NCBI RefSeq assembly: GCF_030389495.1
Contig: NZ_CP127832.1
Coordinates: 620,001-684,000, forward strand
Length of the DNA: 64,000 bases
Direction of reading: 5' to 3'
DNA from: Ligilactobacillus cholophilus
GTDB lineage: Bacteria; Bacillota; Bacilli; Lactobacillales; Lactobacillaceae
The position numbers were made by a program, and so were the translations under genes. Positions within the stretch are counted from its first letter, which is position 1, and every line of letters begins with the position of its first letter. Below, piece by piece: positions 55,945 to 64,000 of the stretch. Under the pieces are notes generated by a model. It did not search any database and was not told where the DNA came from. It saw nothing but the letters and a program-made list of their open reading frames with translations.

Positions 55945-56887
55945 ATTTCAACGTTTTTTTAAGTGCTTGTTGAATTTTTGTTAAATTACTTTCTGGGACT
56001 ACTTCATAATCAACTCCATCAATTTCTTGCGTTTGACCTTGCAATTGAAGTTGAGTTATATTCTTTCCTCCACGATAATTAATAAAGATTTTTTGCATAT
56101 CCTCAAATGATAAATTAGTTTTCATATTAGCTGAGAGAACATTTAAAATGCTCTTATATTTAAGAATGCTATTAACAGAAGCCAATTTCTGTAACATTGC
56201 TGTAACTACTTGCCGCTGTCTTAATTGGCGTCCATAATCTCCTCGTGGATCTTCATGACGCATTCGAGTATATGCTAAAATATTATTACTATCAATAGTA
56301 ATTTCACCTTTTTCAAAATGAATTCCATCACTAGTAAAATCTAAATCATTATCCACTTTTACAGGACCAATTGCTGAAGATAATTCTTTTAATCCCTTCA
56401 TATTGATTTCAATATAATAATTAATCGGAATTTTTAAATAATCCTCAACCGTATTAATGGCTCCACTAACACCATCATATGAATAAGCCGCATTAATTTT
56501 ATTATTATCTCCATGACCTGCGATTGATACTTTAGTATCACGTGGAATACTTACCAACGTTGTCTTTTTATTATTTACTGCTGCAACCATAATAGTATCT
56601 GAACGACCACGATATGTTCTACCGAATTCTCCTGTATCAGAACCTAATATCAAAATCGAAAATGGATGTTTACCATCTAACTTTGTAGTCTGTTCATTCT
56701 TGACACTTTGATATGTATTTCCTATTGAATTTTTTGCATCATAGTACATCTTTGCAATCGCTAATGCATCAATTAATAAAAATACACCAATTACTATAGC
56801 TATTTTTTTACCCCAACCCATCTTTTTACCTTTATGGTGATGACGATGGCGATGATGATGGTGGTGCAAATCACCGTGTTCAGTCAT
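55943..56887 (-). CDS. LytR-CpsA-Psr (LCP) family phosphotransferase
   Basis: 314 residues from the ATG at 56887 with GGAGG 7 nt upstream (an open frame from 56914 precedes it). Order: His-rich cytoplasmic tail (HHHHHRHRHHHKGKK), one membrane helix (about 25-45), extracellular LCP domain (ILILGSDTGEFGRTYRGRSDTIMVAAVNNKKTTLVSIPRDTKV with the conserved Arg and Asp of the pyrophosphate site; RMRHEDPRGDYGRQLRQRQVV). LCP proteins ligate teichoic acid or polysaccharide to peptidoglycan. The histidine run is uncommon. Adjacent to pyrE, with its own promoter. Confidence 0.92.
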   Translation of the reverse strand: MTEHGDLHHHHHRHRHHHKGKKMGWGKKIAIVIGVFLLIDALAIAKMYYDAKNSIGNTYQSVKNEQTTKLDGKHPFSILILGSDTGEFGRTYRGRSDTIMVAAVNNKKTTLVSIPRDTKVSIAGHGDNNKINAAYSYDGVSGAINTVEDYLKIPINYYIEINMKGLKELSSAIGPVKVDNDLDFTSDGIHFEKGEITIDSNNILAYTRMRHEDPRGDYGRQLRQRQVVTAMLQKLASVNSILKYKSILNVLSANMKTNLSFEDMQKIFINYRGGKNITQLQLQGQTQEIDGVDYEVVPESNLTKIQQALKKTLK

Positions 56888-56922
56888 ATTCGAACCTCCA
56901 TAAATTAAACTCAAACAAAATA

Positions 56923-56951
56923 ATTATAGCAATATGTCAAACAATGGTAAA
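56923..56951 (-). promoter_or_regulatory. LCP gene promoter
   Basis: TTTACC at 56951-56946, 17-nt spacer, TATAAT at 56928-56923 with TGC before it (extended -10). It lies in the short gap after pyrE, and no clear terminator is seen in that gap. Confidence 0.65.
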
Positions 56952-56963
56952 GTTTAGAAAAAT

Positions 56964-57584
56964 TTAATTAATCCAATCTTCAGGTTCTTCACGCCATTTT
57001 TTTAATATCTCTACTTGAGAATCTGTAATATAATTCATATCTAGTGCCTGATCTATTAATTCCGAATAATTAGTTAATGTTAAGAATTCTAAATTCTTCT
57101 TTTCAAAGTTTTGATATACAGCAGGTAATTCATAACTAAAAATAGCTCCTACACCAATAACATCTGCTCCCTCACCTTTTGCAGCATCAACTGCTTTTAA
57201 TACACTACCTCCAGTAGAAAGCAAATCATCTATTAAAACAGTTTTTGCTCCAGGTTTTAATACACCTTCAATTTGTTTTCCTCGACCATGATCTTTTGGC
57301 TTAGAACGAACATAAATCAATGGTAGACCTAACTTTTCAGCAACCAATGTAGCATGTGGTATTCCAGCGGTTGCAACTCCACCAATAACCTCTACATCTG
57401 GAAATTTTTCAATAATTTTTTTTGCTAAACCATCTGCAATTTGTTTTCTAATTTCTGGATAACTAATAGTTAATCGGTTATCACAATATATTGGACTTTT
57501 AATTCCACTTGCCCAAGTAAATGGATTTTCAGGCGATAATTTTACAGCTTCTATTTTTAATAAATCTTTTGCAATTTTTTTCAT
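56964..57584 (-). CDS. pyrE: Orotate phosphoribosyltransferase
   Basis: 206 residues from the ATG at 57584; its A is shared with the pyrF stop (TAATG), so the two genes are translationally coupled. GGAGGG upstream. VATAGIPHATLVAEKLGLPLIYVRSKPKDHGRG (flexible loop Lys/His) and TVLIDDLLSTGGSVLKAV (PRPP motif) are diagnostic. Converts orotate and PRPP to OMP. Last gene of the pyr operon in this window. Confidence 0.97.
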   Translation of the reverse strand: MKKIAKDLLKIEAVKLSPENPFTWASGIKSPIYCDNRLTISYPEIRKQIADGLAKKIIEKFPDVEVIGGVATAGIPHATLVAEKLGLPLIYVRSKPKDHGRGKQIEGVLKPGAKTVLIDDLLSTGGSVLKAVDAAKGEGADVIGVGAIFSYELPAVYQNFEKKNLEFLTLTNYSELIDQALDMNYITDSQVEILKKWREEPEDWIN

Positions 57585-58300
57585 TATTTTCCCTCCAACC
57601 ATTGTTTCTTTACTGTTTTATAAGCTTCAATCACATTTGAAGCTTGAGTAATTGACCGTCCAACAACCAATCCATTTGAATGTTGTTCAGCTGCTTTCTG
57701 TGGTGTCATAACGCGTTTTTGATCACCTACATCTTCTCCAAGCAAACGAATCCCAGGAGTTATTTTTAAAAAGTCCTCTCCACAATTTTTATAAATTAAA
57801 TTTGCTTCATTTCCAGAACAAACAACACCATCAATACCATTATTTTGTGCTAATTTTGCATAATTTATTACACTCTTTTCTAATGGAACATCAACTAATT
57901 GTTCATTCTTTAACATCTTAGGTGTAATTGAAGTTAATTGTGTCACTGCTAAAATTTTTGTAGGGTTATTAGTGCTACATCCATTTAAAATCCCTTCTTT
58001 TGCAGCTTTCATCATTTCTGACCCACCAGCCGCATGTATTGTTGTTAAATCAACATCAAGTTTGCCAATGACTGTCATTGCTTTTTCTACTGTATGAGGA
58101 ATATCATGGCATTTTAAGTCTAAAAAGATAGAATATCCTCTATCTTTTAATTTTCGAATTAAATCTTGCCCTTCACTAAAAAATAATTCCATGCCAACTT
58201 TTACAAATAAATGTTGGTCTGTAGGAAATTTATTTAAAAATGCAAATGTATCTTCTTTATTTGGAAAATCTAATGCAATTATTGGTTCATTAATTTTCAT
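57584..58300 (-). CDS. pyrF: Orotidine 5'-phosphate decarboxylase
   Basis: 238 residues. Final step to [32 protein letters not shown] (DxKxxDI catalytic Lys/Asp set), and [19 protein letters not shown] carry the active site. I prefer the ATG at 58300 (7 nt after AAGGAG) to an ATG one codon earlier; it overlaps the pyrD stop by 11 nt. Coupled to pyrE by TAATG. Confidence 0.97.
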   Translation of the reverse strand: MKINEPIIALDFPNKEDTFAFLNKFPTDQHLFVKVGMELFFSEGQDLIRKLKDRGYSIFLDLKCHDIPHTVEKAMTVIGKLDVDLTTIHAAGGSEMMKAAKEGILNGCSTNNPTKILAVTQLTSITPKMLKNEQLVDVPLEKSVINYAKLAQNNGIDGVVCSGNEANLIYKNCGEDFLKITPGIRLLGEDVGDQKRVMTPQKAAEQHSNGLVVGRSITQASNVIEAYKTVKKQWLEGK

Positions 58301-59234
58301 CATTAAACTCCTTTTTAACTTGCTTTCTCAAACTTTCTAAGCTATCAATATTTAATTCGTCCATTCTTGCAATTAAATTTTCAGCAAGATGAGGGATAAT
58401 CTCAGCATCATTAAAATGTGCTGATCCAACTGCCACTGCAGATGCCCCTGCTAAATACATTTCAATAACATCATCAACGGTTTCAACACCACCCATTCCA
58501 ATAATAGGAATATTAACAGCATGTGCAACTTGGTAAATCATTCTAACAGCAATTGGTTTAATTGAACTACCAGAAAATCCTCCCATTTTATTACCAATAA
58601 CTGGCTTACGCGTTTTAACATCTATATGCATTCCTAAAATTGTATTAATCATCGAAATTCCATCTGCGCCACCATTTTCAACTGCTTTAGCAATTTCTAC
58701 TATATCTGTAACATTTGGAGAAAGCTTAACATATACTGGAATTTGACCAGTTACTTGTTTAACTGCTTTTGTAATTTGCTTAGCAATTTCTGAATTTGTA
58801 CCAAATGCCATACCTCCCTGTCTGACATTAGGACAAGAAATATTTAATTCTAATGCATCTAGTTGACCTGTTGATGCCAATTTATCAGCAACTTCCACAT
58901 AATCATCAATAGTTGTTCCACCAATACTTCCCATAATTGGTAAATCAGGATATTTCTCACGTAAAGCAGGAATTTTTTCACTAATCACAACATCAACACC
59001 AGGATTTTTTAACCCTACAGAATTTAAAACTCCATTTGCTAAAACAGCAATTTTTGGATCTGGATTTCCTATTTTTTCATTAAGAGTTGTAGTTTTAATT
59101 ACTAATGCCCCTAACTTATTTAAATCAAATTTTTCTGCTAAAGCCACATCGCCAAATCCAAAGGTCCCACTCGCTGGCATCAATGGATTTTTCATTGAAA
59201 GTCCTGGTATTTTAATTGCTAATCGGTTATTCAT
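58290..59234 (-). CDS. pyrD: Dihydroorotate dehydrogenase, class 1B-like catalytic subunit
   Basis: 314 residues. [26 protein letters not shown] and [18 protein letters not shown] (Cys base, class 1) and [29 protein letters not shown] (FMN phosphate site) match the B-type PyrD. B-type enzymes usually need PyrK, whose gene would lie between carB and pyrD; it is not present (31-nt gap). The same order without pyrK is known in L. plantarum. AAGGAGG before the ATG. Confidence 0.94.
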   Translation of the reverse strand: MNNRLAIKIPGLSMKNPLMPASGTFGFGDVALAEKFDLNKLGALVIKTTTLNEKIGNPDPKIAVLANGVLNSVGLKNPGVDVVISEKIPALREKYPDLPIMGSIGGTTIDDYVEVADKLASTGQLDALELNISCPNVRQGGMAFGTNSEIAKQITKAVKQVTGQIPVYVKLSPNVTDIVEIAKAVENGGADGISMINTILGMHIDVKTRKPVIGNKMGGFSGSSIKPIAVRMIYQVAHAVNIPIIGMGGVETVDDVIEMYLAGASAVAVGSAHFNDAEIIPHLAENLIARMDELNIDSLESLRKQVKKEFNDEN

Positions 59235-59265
59235 TAAAATTCCTCCTTGATGAAAATTATTTTAT

Positions 59266-62200
59266 CTATAATGCACTTGTACTTAAAGCGCGATTTTCAA
59301 TTGATTTTAACAATGCATCTGCTGTAGATAAAGCAGTAACTAATGGAATATTATGTTGAATTGCACTTTGGCGAATTATAAATCCATCTGAGTTGTGTTC
59401 AATATCATGCCCCATAGTATTAATTACTAAATTAATATCTTGATTTTGAATTTTATCAATCAAGTTTGGATGATCTTCATGAATTTTATTTACTTTAGTA
59501 ACATGAATTTTATTTTCTTCAAAGTATTTAGCGGTACCTGAAGTTGCGATTATTTGATATCCAATTTTTTCAAATCTTTTAGCTAAGAGTAAAGCATCTT
59601 TTTTATCATGATCATCAATTGTAAATAATACTTTTCCATTAAGTGGTAATTTCATATTTGCAGCTTCAAATGCTTTATACAATGCTTTTTCAAATGTTCT
59701 ATCTTGTCCCATTACTTCACCAGTTGATTTCATTTCAGGTCCAAGTAAACTATCTACATCTGTCAACTTATTAAATGAAAATACAGGTGCTTTCACATAA
59801 ACATTCTCTTTAATCGGTGCTAATCCACTAATATATCCTTGATCTTTAAGAGATTCACCCAACATAACTTTTGTTGCTACTTGAGTCATTGGAATATTTG
59901 TAATTTTACTCAAAAATGGAACAGTACGGCTTGCACGTGGATTGACTTCTAAAACATAAACTTGATCATTATGAATAATAAATTGGATATTCATCATTCC
60001 AATACAATTTAATTCCAGTGAAAGTTTTTCTGTAATTTCAACAATTGATTGTTGAATTTCAAATGAAAATGATTGTGGAGGATATACAGCCATTGAATCA
60101 CCAGAATGAATACCTGCTTGTTCAATATGTTCCATAATTCCAGGGATTAAAACATCTTTTCCATCACAAATTGCATCAACTTCACATTCTTTTCCTGTTA
60201 AATATGCATCAACTAAAATTGGATGAGACTGATTAGCTACTTGATGTTCTTTTAAGTATGTATCTAATTCATTTTCAGAATAAATTATTTCCATTGCTCG
60301 TCCACCTAATACGTAACTTGGACGTACTAAAACAGGATAACCAATTTTCTTTGCAATTGACTTAACTTCATCATTAGTCGTTGCCGTTCTACCTTCTGGT
60401 TGTTTCAAATCTAATTTTTGAATTGCTTTATCAAATAATTCACGGTCTTCAGCTCGATTTAAATCTTCTACAGTTGTTCCTAAGACTTTGACGCCATTAT
60501 TACTTAATTTCTCTGCTAAATTAATTGCAGTTTGCCCACCAAATTGTAAAATAACGCCTTCTGGTTTTTCCAAATCAATTACATTTAATACATCTTCAAT
60601 TGTTAGAGGTTCAAAGTATAATTTATCTGAAATTGAGTAATCCGTAGAAACAGTTTCTGGATTAGAGTTCATTACTAATGCTTCGTATCCCATTTTTTGT
60701 AAGGCTTTTACACAGTGTACGGTTGCATAATCAAATTCAACACCTTGCCCGATTCTAATAGGACCTGATCCTATTACTAAAACTGATTTTTTTGAAGTTC
60801 TAATACTTTCATTTTCTTCTTCATATGTGCTATAAAAATATGGTGTTTGTGATTCAAATTCTGCTGCACATGTATCTACCATTTTGTAAACTGGGACAAT
60901 ATGGTTTTTAATTCTAAATTTTCGTACTTCAGATTCTTTCATTTTCCAAAGACGCGCAATTGTATAATCACTAAAACCATATTCTTTTGCATCCTTTAAG
61001 CTTTCAACATTTTTGCAATTATTCAATAAATCTTTCTCAATCTCTACAATATGCTGAATAATACTTAGGAAATATCCATCAATTTGAGTCAATTCATGAA
61101 TTTCTTCAATAGAGTAACCTCTTCTAAATGCTTCAGCTAAATAGAAGATCCGATCATCTTGAATATTGACAAGATGATTTTCCACTTCTTCATCGCTGAT
61201 TGAACTATCATCGAAATCTAACAAATCAGTTTGGTCAATTTCTAGTGAATGTACAGCTTTTTGGATTGATTCTTCTAAATTACGTCCAATTGCCATTACT
61301 TCACCAGTTGCTTTCATTTGACTTCCTAAATTACGATTTGCATCTCTAAATTTATCAAATGGGAAGCGAGGAATTTTAGTTACAACATAATCTAATGCAG
61401 GTTCAAATTCAGCAAAAGTTGTTTTTGTAACAGGATTTTTAATTTCATCAAGTGTCAATCCCACAGCAATCTTAGCAGCTAATTTTGCAATTGGATAACC
61501 AGTAGCTTTAGATGCAAGTGCAGATGAGCGTGAAACACGAGGATTTACTTCAATTACATAATATTGATAACTATTTGGACTCAATGCTAATTGAACATTA
61601 CATCCGCCTTCGATTTTTAATGCTCTGATTAATTTTAGTGAACAATCACGTAACATTTGATATTCACGATCAGATAATGTCTGAGTTGGAGAAACAACAA
61701 TTGAATCTCCTGTATGTGTTCCAACTGGATCAACATTTTCCATTGAACATACAACCATTGCATTATTATTTTTATCACGCATGACTTCAAACTCAATTTC
61801 TTTAAATCCAGCAATAGATTTTTCAATCAAACATTGAGAAACTGGAGATAAATCCAATCCATTACTTGCAATTTTTTCTAATTGTTCTGGATTATCACAC
61901 ATACCTCCACCAGTTCCACCCATTGTAAATGCTGGTCGAACAATTACAGGATAACCAATTTCTTTTGCGAAAGACAATGCCTCTTCAACTGTATTAACTG
62001 TCTTTGAAGGTGGTATTGGTTCGTTAAGATCTTCCATTAATTTTTTAAATTTTTCACGATCTTCTGCTTCATCAATTGCTTTTAAATTTGTTCCAAGTAA
62101 TTCAATATTGAATTCATCTAAAATACCTTTTTTATTTAATTCAACAGCTAAGTTAAGACCAATTTGTCCACCTAAAGTTGGAAGCAATGCATCTGGATAT

Positions 62201-62451
62201 TCTTGTCGAATAATTCTTTCGACTGATTCAACGGTTAAAGGTTCAAGATATACCTTATCTGCAATTTCTTCATCAGTCATAATAGTTGCTGGATTAGAAT
62301 TAACAAGTACAACTTCATATCCTTCTTCTTTAAGAGATAAACATGCTTGTGTACCCGAGTAGTCAAATTCAGCTGCCTGACCAATAATAATAGGGCCAGA
62401 ACCTAAAACCATAATCTTGTGAATATCTGTTTTTTTAGTCACGATTTTCAT
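59266..62451 (-). CDS. carB: Carbamoyl-phosphate synthase large subunit (pyrimidine pathway)
   Basis: 1061 residues, two ATP-grasp halves. First half: [29 protein letters not shown] and [24 protein letters not shown]; second half: [20 protein letters not shown] and [21 protein letters not shown]; then the C-terminal allosteric MGS-like domain ([20 protein letters not shown]). Makes carbamoyl phosphate from glutamine, bicarbonate and 2 ATP with CarA. Starts 17 nt inside the carA 3' end. Confidence 0.97.
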   Translation of the reverse strand: MKIVTKKTDIHKIMVLGSGPIIIGQAAEFDYSGTQACLSLKEEGYEVVLVNSNPATIMTDEEIADKVYLEPLTVESVERIIRQEYPDALLPTLGGQIGLNLAVELNKKGILDEFNIELLGTNLKAIDEAEDREKFKKLMEDLNEPIPPSKTVNTVEEALSFAKEIGYPVIVRPAFTMGGTGGGMCDNPEQLEKIASNGLDLSPVSQCLIEKSIAGFKEIEFEVMRDKNNNAMVVCSMENVDPVGTHTGDSIVVSPTQTLSDREYQMLRDCSLKLIRALKIEGGCNVQLALSPNSYQYYVIEVNPRVSRSSALASKATGYPIAKLAAKIAVGLTLDEIKNPVTKTTFAEFEPALDYVVTKIPRFPFDKFRDANRNLGSQMKATGEVMAIGRNLEESIQKAVHSLEIDQTDLLDFDDSSISDEEVENHLVNIQDDRIFYLAEAFRRGYSIEEIHELTQIDGYFLSIIQHIVEIEKDLLNNCKNVESLKDAKEYGFSDYTIARLWKMKESEVRKFRIKNHIVPVYKMVDTCAAEFESQTPYFYSTYEEENESIRTSKKSVLVIGSGPIRIGQGVEFDYATVHCVKALQKMGYEALVMNSNPETVSTDYSISDKLYFEPLTIEDVLNVIDLEKPEGVILQFGGQTAINLAEKLSNNGVKVLGTTVEDLNRAEDRELFDKAIQKLDLKQPEGRTATTNDEVKSIAKKIGYPVLVRPSYVLGGRAMEIIYSENELDTYLKEHQVANQSHPILVDAYLTGKECEVDAICDGKDVLIPGIMEHIEQAGIHSGDSMAVYPPQSFSFEIQQSIVEITEKLSLELNCIGMMNIQFIIHNDQVYVLEVNPRASRTVPFLSKITNIPMTQVATKVMLGESLKDQGYISGLAPIKENVYVKAPVFSFNKLTDVDSLLGPEMKSTGEVMGQDRTFEKALYKAFEAANMKLPLNGKVLFTIDDHDKKDALLLAKRFEKIGYQIIATSGTAKYFEENKIHVTKVNKIHEDHPNLIDKIQNQDINLVINTMGHDIEHNSDGFIIRQSAIQHNIPLVTALSTADALLKSIENRALSTSAL

Positions 62452-63520
62452 CCTTTCTTAAATCAACCATTCGCATAAAATCATCATATAAACTTACCAC
62501 ATCATGAGGTCCAGGAGCGGCATCTGGATGAAATTGCACAGAAAATGCGGGATATTTGCGATGTCTAACGCCTTCAATTGTATGGTCATTTATTTCAATA
62601 TGAGTTGGCATTAAATCTGTATTCTTTAATGAATTTGGATCTACTGCATATCCATGATTTTGTGAAGTAAATGCAATTTCTCCTGTTGCAATTTCTTGAA
62701 CTGGATGATTAAATCCTCTATGACCAAATTTCATCTTAAATGTATCAGCTCCATTTGCTAAACACATTAATTGATGCCCTAAACAAACACCCATAATAGG
62801 TAATTTACCCATCAAATTTTGAATCATTGTAATAGCATTTGGAAGACTCTTAGGATCACCAGGTCCATTTGATAGTAATACTACATCTGGATGTAAACGT
62901 AAAATTTCTTCTGCTTTCACAGTATATGGCATAACAATGGTATTGCAGTCTCTTTGACTTAATTCTCTTAAAATGCTATGTTTTGCTCCAAAATCCACAA
63001 CAACAATATTTCTTTTAGTGCCTGGGTTTGGATATGGCTGTTTAGTTGATACTTGATCTACTAATTGATCTGTCAATACCGTTGCTTTTAACTGCTCAAT
63101 TGTATGATTTTTGTCTTCAATAGAGTTTACTAAACAACCTTTCATTGTCCCGTGATTTCGAATTATTTTAGTTAATTTTCTAGTATCGATTCCACTAATA
63201 CCAGGAATTGAATTTTGTGTTAAGAAATGATCCAGTGTATCTTGCTTACGCCAACTATTGGAATATCTTGCAACTTCACGACAAACTACACCACGACATT
63301 TTGGTTGCAAAGATTCATAATCATCTAAGTTAACACCATAATTTCCAATTAATGGGTTAGTAAATACTAATATTTGATTTGCATATGATTGATCTGTAAT
63401 TGCTTCTTGATATCCTGTCATTCCTGTAGAAAAAACTACTTCTCCAGTTGCAATTTGTTTTGATCCAAATGCTTCTCCTTCAAAAACACTTCCGTCTTCT
63501 AAAACTAAATACCTCTTCAA
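62435..63520 (-). CDS. carA: Carbamoyl-phosphate synthase small subunit
   Basis: 361 residues. N-terminal domain ([15 protein letters not shown] ... [22 protein letters not shown]) and C-terminal glutaminase: [24 protein letters not shown] (nucleophilic Cys), and [14 protein letters not shown] (His/Glu-type end of triad). Supplies ammonia to CarB. Starts 1 nt after the pyrC stop and overlaps carB by 17 nt. Confidence 0.97.
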   Translation of the reverse strand: MKRYLVLEDGSVFEGEAFGSKQIATGEVVFSTGMTGYQEAITDQSYANQILVFTNPLIGNYGVNLDDYESLQPKCRGVVCREVARYSNSWRKQDTLDHFLTQNSIPGISGIDTRKLTKIIRNHGTMKGCLVNSIEDKNHTIEQLKATVLTDQLVDQVSTKQPYPNPGTKRNIVVVDFGAKHSILRELSQRDCNTIVMPYTVKAEEILRLHPDVVLLSNGPGDPKSLPNAITMIQNLMGKLPIMGVCLGHQLMCLANGADTFKMKFGHRGFNHPVQEIATGEIAFTSQNHGYAVDPNSLKNTDLMPTHIEINDHTIEGVRHRKYPAFSVQFHPDAAPGPHDVVSLYDDFMRMVDLRKDENRD

Positions 63521-63521
63521 A

Positions 63522-64000
63522 TTATTTAACTCCTTCTTCAGAATATGCTATTTTGCCACTTACAAACGTTAAAACAGTTTTACCAAATAATTTTGTATTT
63601 ACAAAAGGCGTATTCTTACCCTTTGATAAGAAATCATTTTCATTTAATTCAAATGGATGATTTAAATCAAAAACTGCAATATCTGCTTGATCAGAAATTC
63701 TAAGCATCCCTGCATCCTTTAAATTAAATAGACTAGCTGGCTTAATTGCCATCCAATTTACTAGTTGTGTTAATGTAAACACATTATTTTTAACAAATTT
63801 TGTATATAAACTTGCAAATGCAGTTTCGCTTCCGGTAATTCCAAAACATGCATTTTTAAATCCATGCTGTTTTTCTTCTTTGGAATGAGGTGCATGATCT
63901 GTAGCAATCATATCTATTGTTCCATCAAGTAATCCTTCAATTAATGCAGCTTGGTCTTCCTTAGTTCTTAATGGAGGATTCATTTTAAAATATGCATCAT
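63522..64000 (-). CDS. pyrC: Dihydroorotase, N-terminal part beyond the window
   Basis: The open frame continues past 64000; about 158 C-terminal residues are in the window. [20 protein letters not shown] and [16 protein letters not shown] (zinc ligand region and the DHAPH motif) identify type I dihydroorotase, ending in [15 protein letters not shown]. Cyclises carbamoyl aspartate to dihydroorotate. Upstream pyrB and pyrR are outside the window. Confidence 0.95.
   Translation of the reverse strand, partial: DAYFKMNPPLRTKEDQAALIEGLLDGTIDMIATDHAPHSKEEKQHGFKNACFGITGSETAFASLYTKFVKNNVFTLTQLVNWMAIKPASLFNLKDAGMLRISDQADIAVFDLNHPFELNENDFLSKGKNTPFVNTKLFGKTVLTFVSGKIAYSEEGVK

Noticed and set aside
1-64000. 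tRNA, rRNA, prophage or insertion sequence
   Set aside because: None was recognised by eye; no transposase or integrase reading frame is present.

Overview
The window is a chromosomal segment of a low-GC Gram-positive bacterium, almost certainly a member of the Lactobacillaceae. Supporting points: very AT-rich DNA with strong AGGAGG ribosome binding sites and frequent TTG/GTG starts; T-box leaders on hisS-aspS and pheS-pheT; a CcpA-type cre on an arginine deiminase operon; a pyr operon ordered pyrC-carA-carB-pyrD-pyrF-pyrE without pyrK, as in Lactiplantibacillus plantarum; a LysM/Apf-like repeat protein; and a UgpC-A-E-B importer. I cannot fix the species. I saw no tRNA, rRNA, insertion sequence, prophage or CRISPR array. 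Most genes lie on the minus strand; plus-strand genes are the ThrE-like exporter, the MATE transporter, the amidase, the nucleoside hydrolase with its small membrane partner, and the LysM/Apf protein.

Layout. 1-6.5 kb: PhoH (runs off the left edge), two unassigned proteins, 5-formyl-THF cyclo-ligase, an APC permease, a ThrE-type exporter and an OsmC protein. 6.5-7.9 kb: MATE transporter. 7.9-14.3 kb: complete arginine deiminase locus, arcA-arcB-arcC followed by two APC antiporters behind an internal terminator; the arcA -35 box lies inside a near-consensus cre. 14.4-15.7 kb: D-serine dehydratase. 15.8-18.3 kb: three-gene IcaA/IcaD/IcaB-like cluster for a poly-N-acetylglucosamine type polymer. 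18.4-25.2 kb: YitT protein, CDP-glycerol glycerophosphotransferase, three glycosyltransferases, TagD (apparently starting with ATT) and endonuclease IV, closely packed and probably one operon for a glycerol-phosphate-bearing surface polymer.

25.4-35.7 kb: hisS-aspS with a T-box leader whose specifier region reads GACAC (Asp and His codons overlapping), a divergent SH3b-amidase, then HAD phosphatase, dtd, bifunctional rel, small membrane protein, rsmE, prmA and a DUF3013 protein. 35.8-41.3 kb: glycerol-3-phosphate importer with an embedded beta-CASP-like metallo-hydrolase and a binding protein without a lipobox. 41.4-44.6 kb: nucleoside hydrolase behind a LacI-type palindrome, small membrane protein, degenerate thioredoxin-like protein, and the LysM/Apf protein with eight 54-bp repeats.

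44.7-52.7 kb: greA, udk, mltG, then pheS-pheT with a T-box (Phe specifier TTC), an HxlR regulator, an HD-domain protein and a TrmH-family methyltransferase. 52.8-56.9 kb: alpha/beta hydrolase, Mn-dependent pyrophosphatase, LysR regulator and an LCP protein with a histidine-rich tail. 57-64 kb: the distal pyr operon from pyrC (cut by the right edge) to pyrE. Overall this is core metabolism and translation interspersed with envelope and transport modules. The most unusual signals are regulatory or translational: the overlapping Asp/His T-box specifiers, the ATT start of tagD, and the palindromes at 14263-14298 and 41405-41420. No clearly new multi-gene system is evident.
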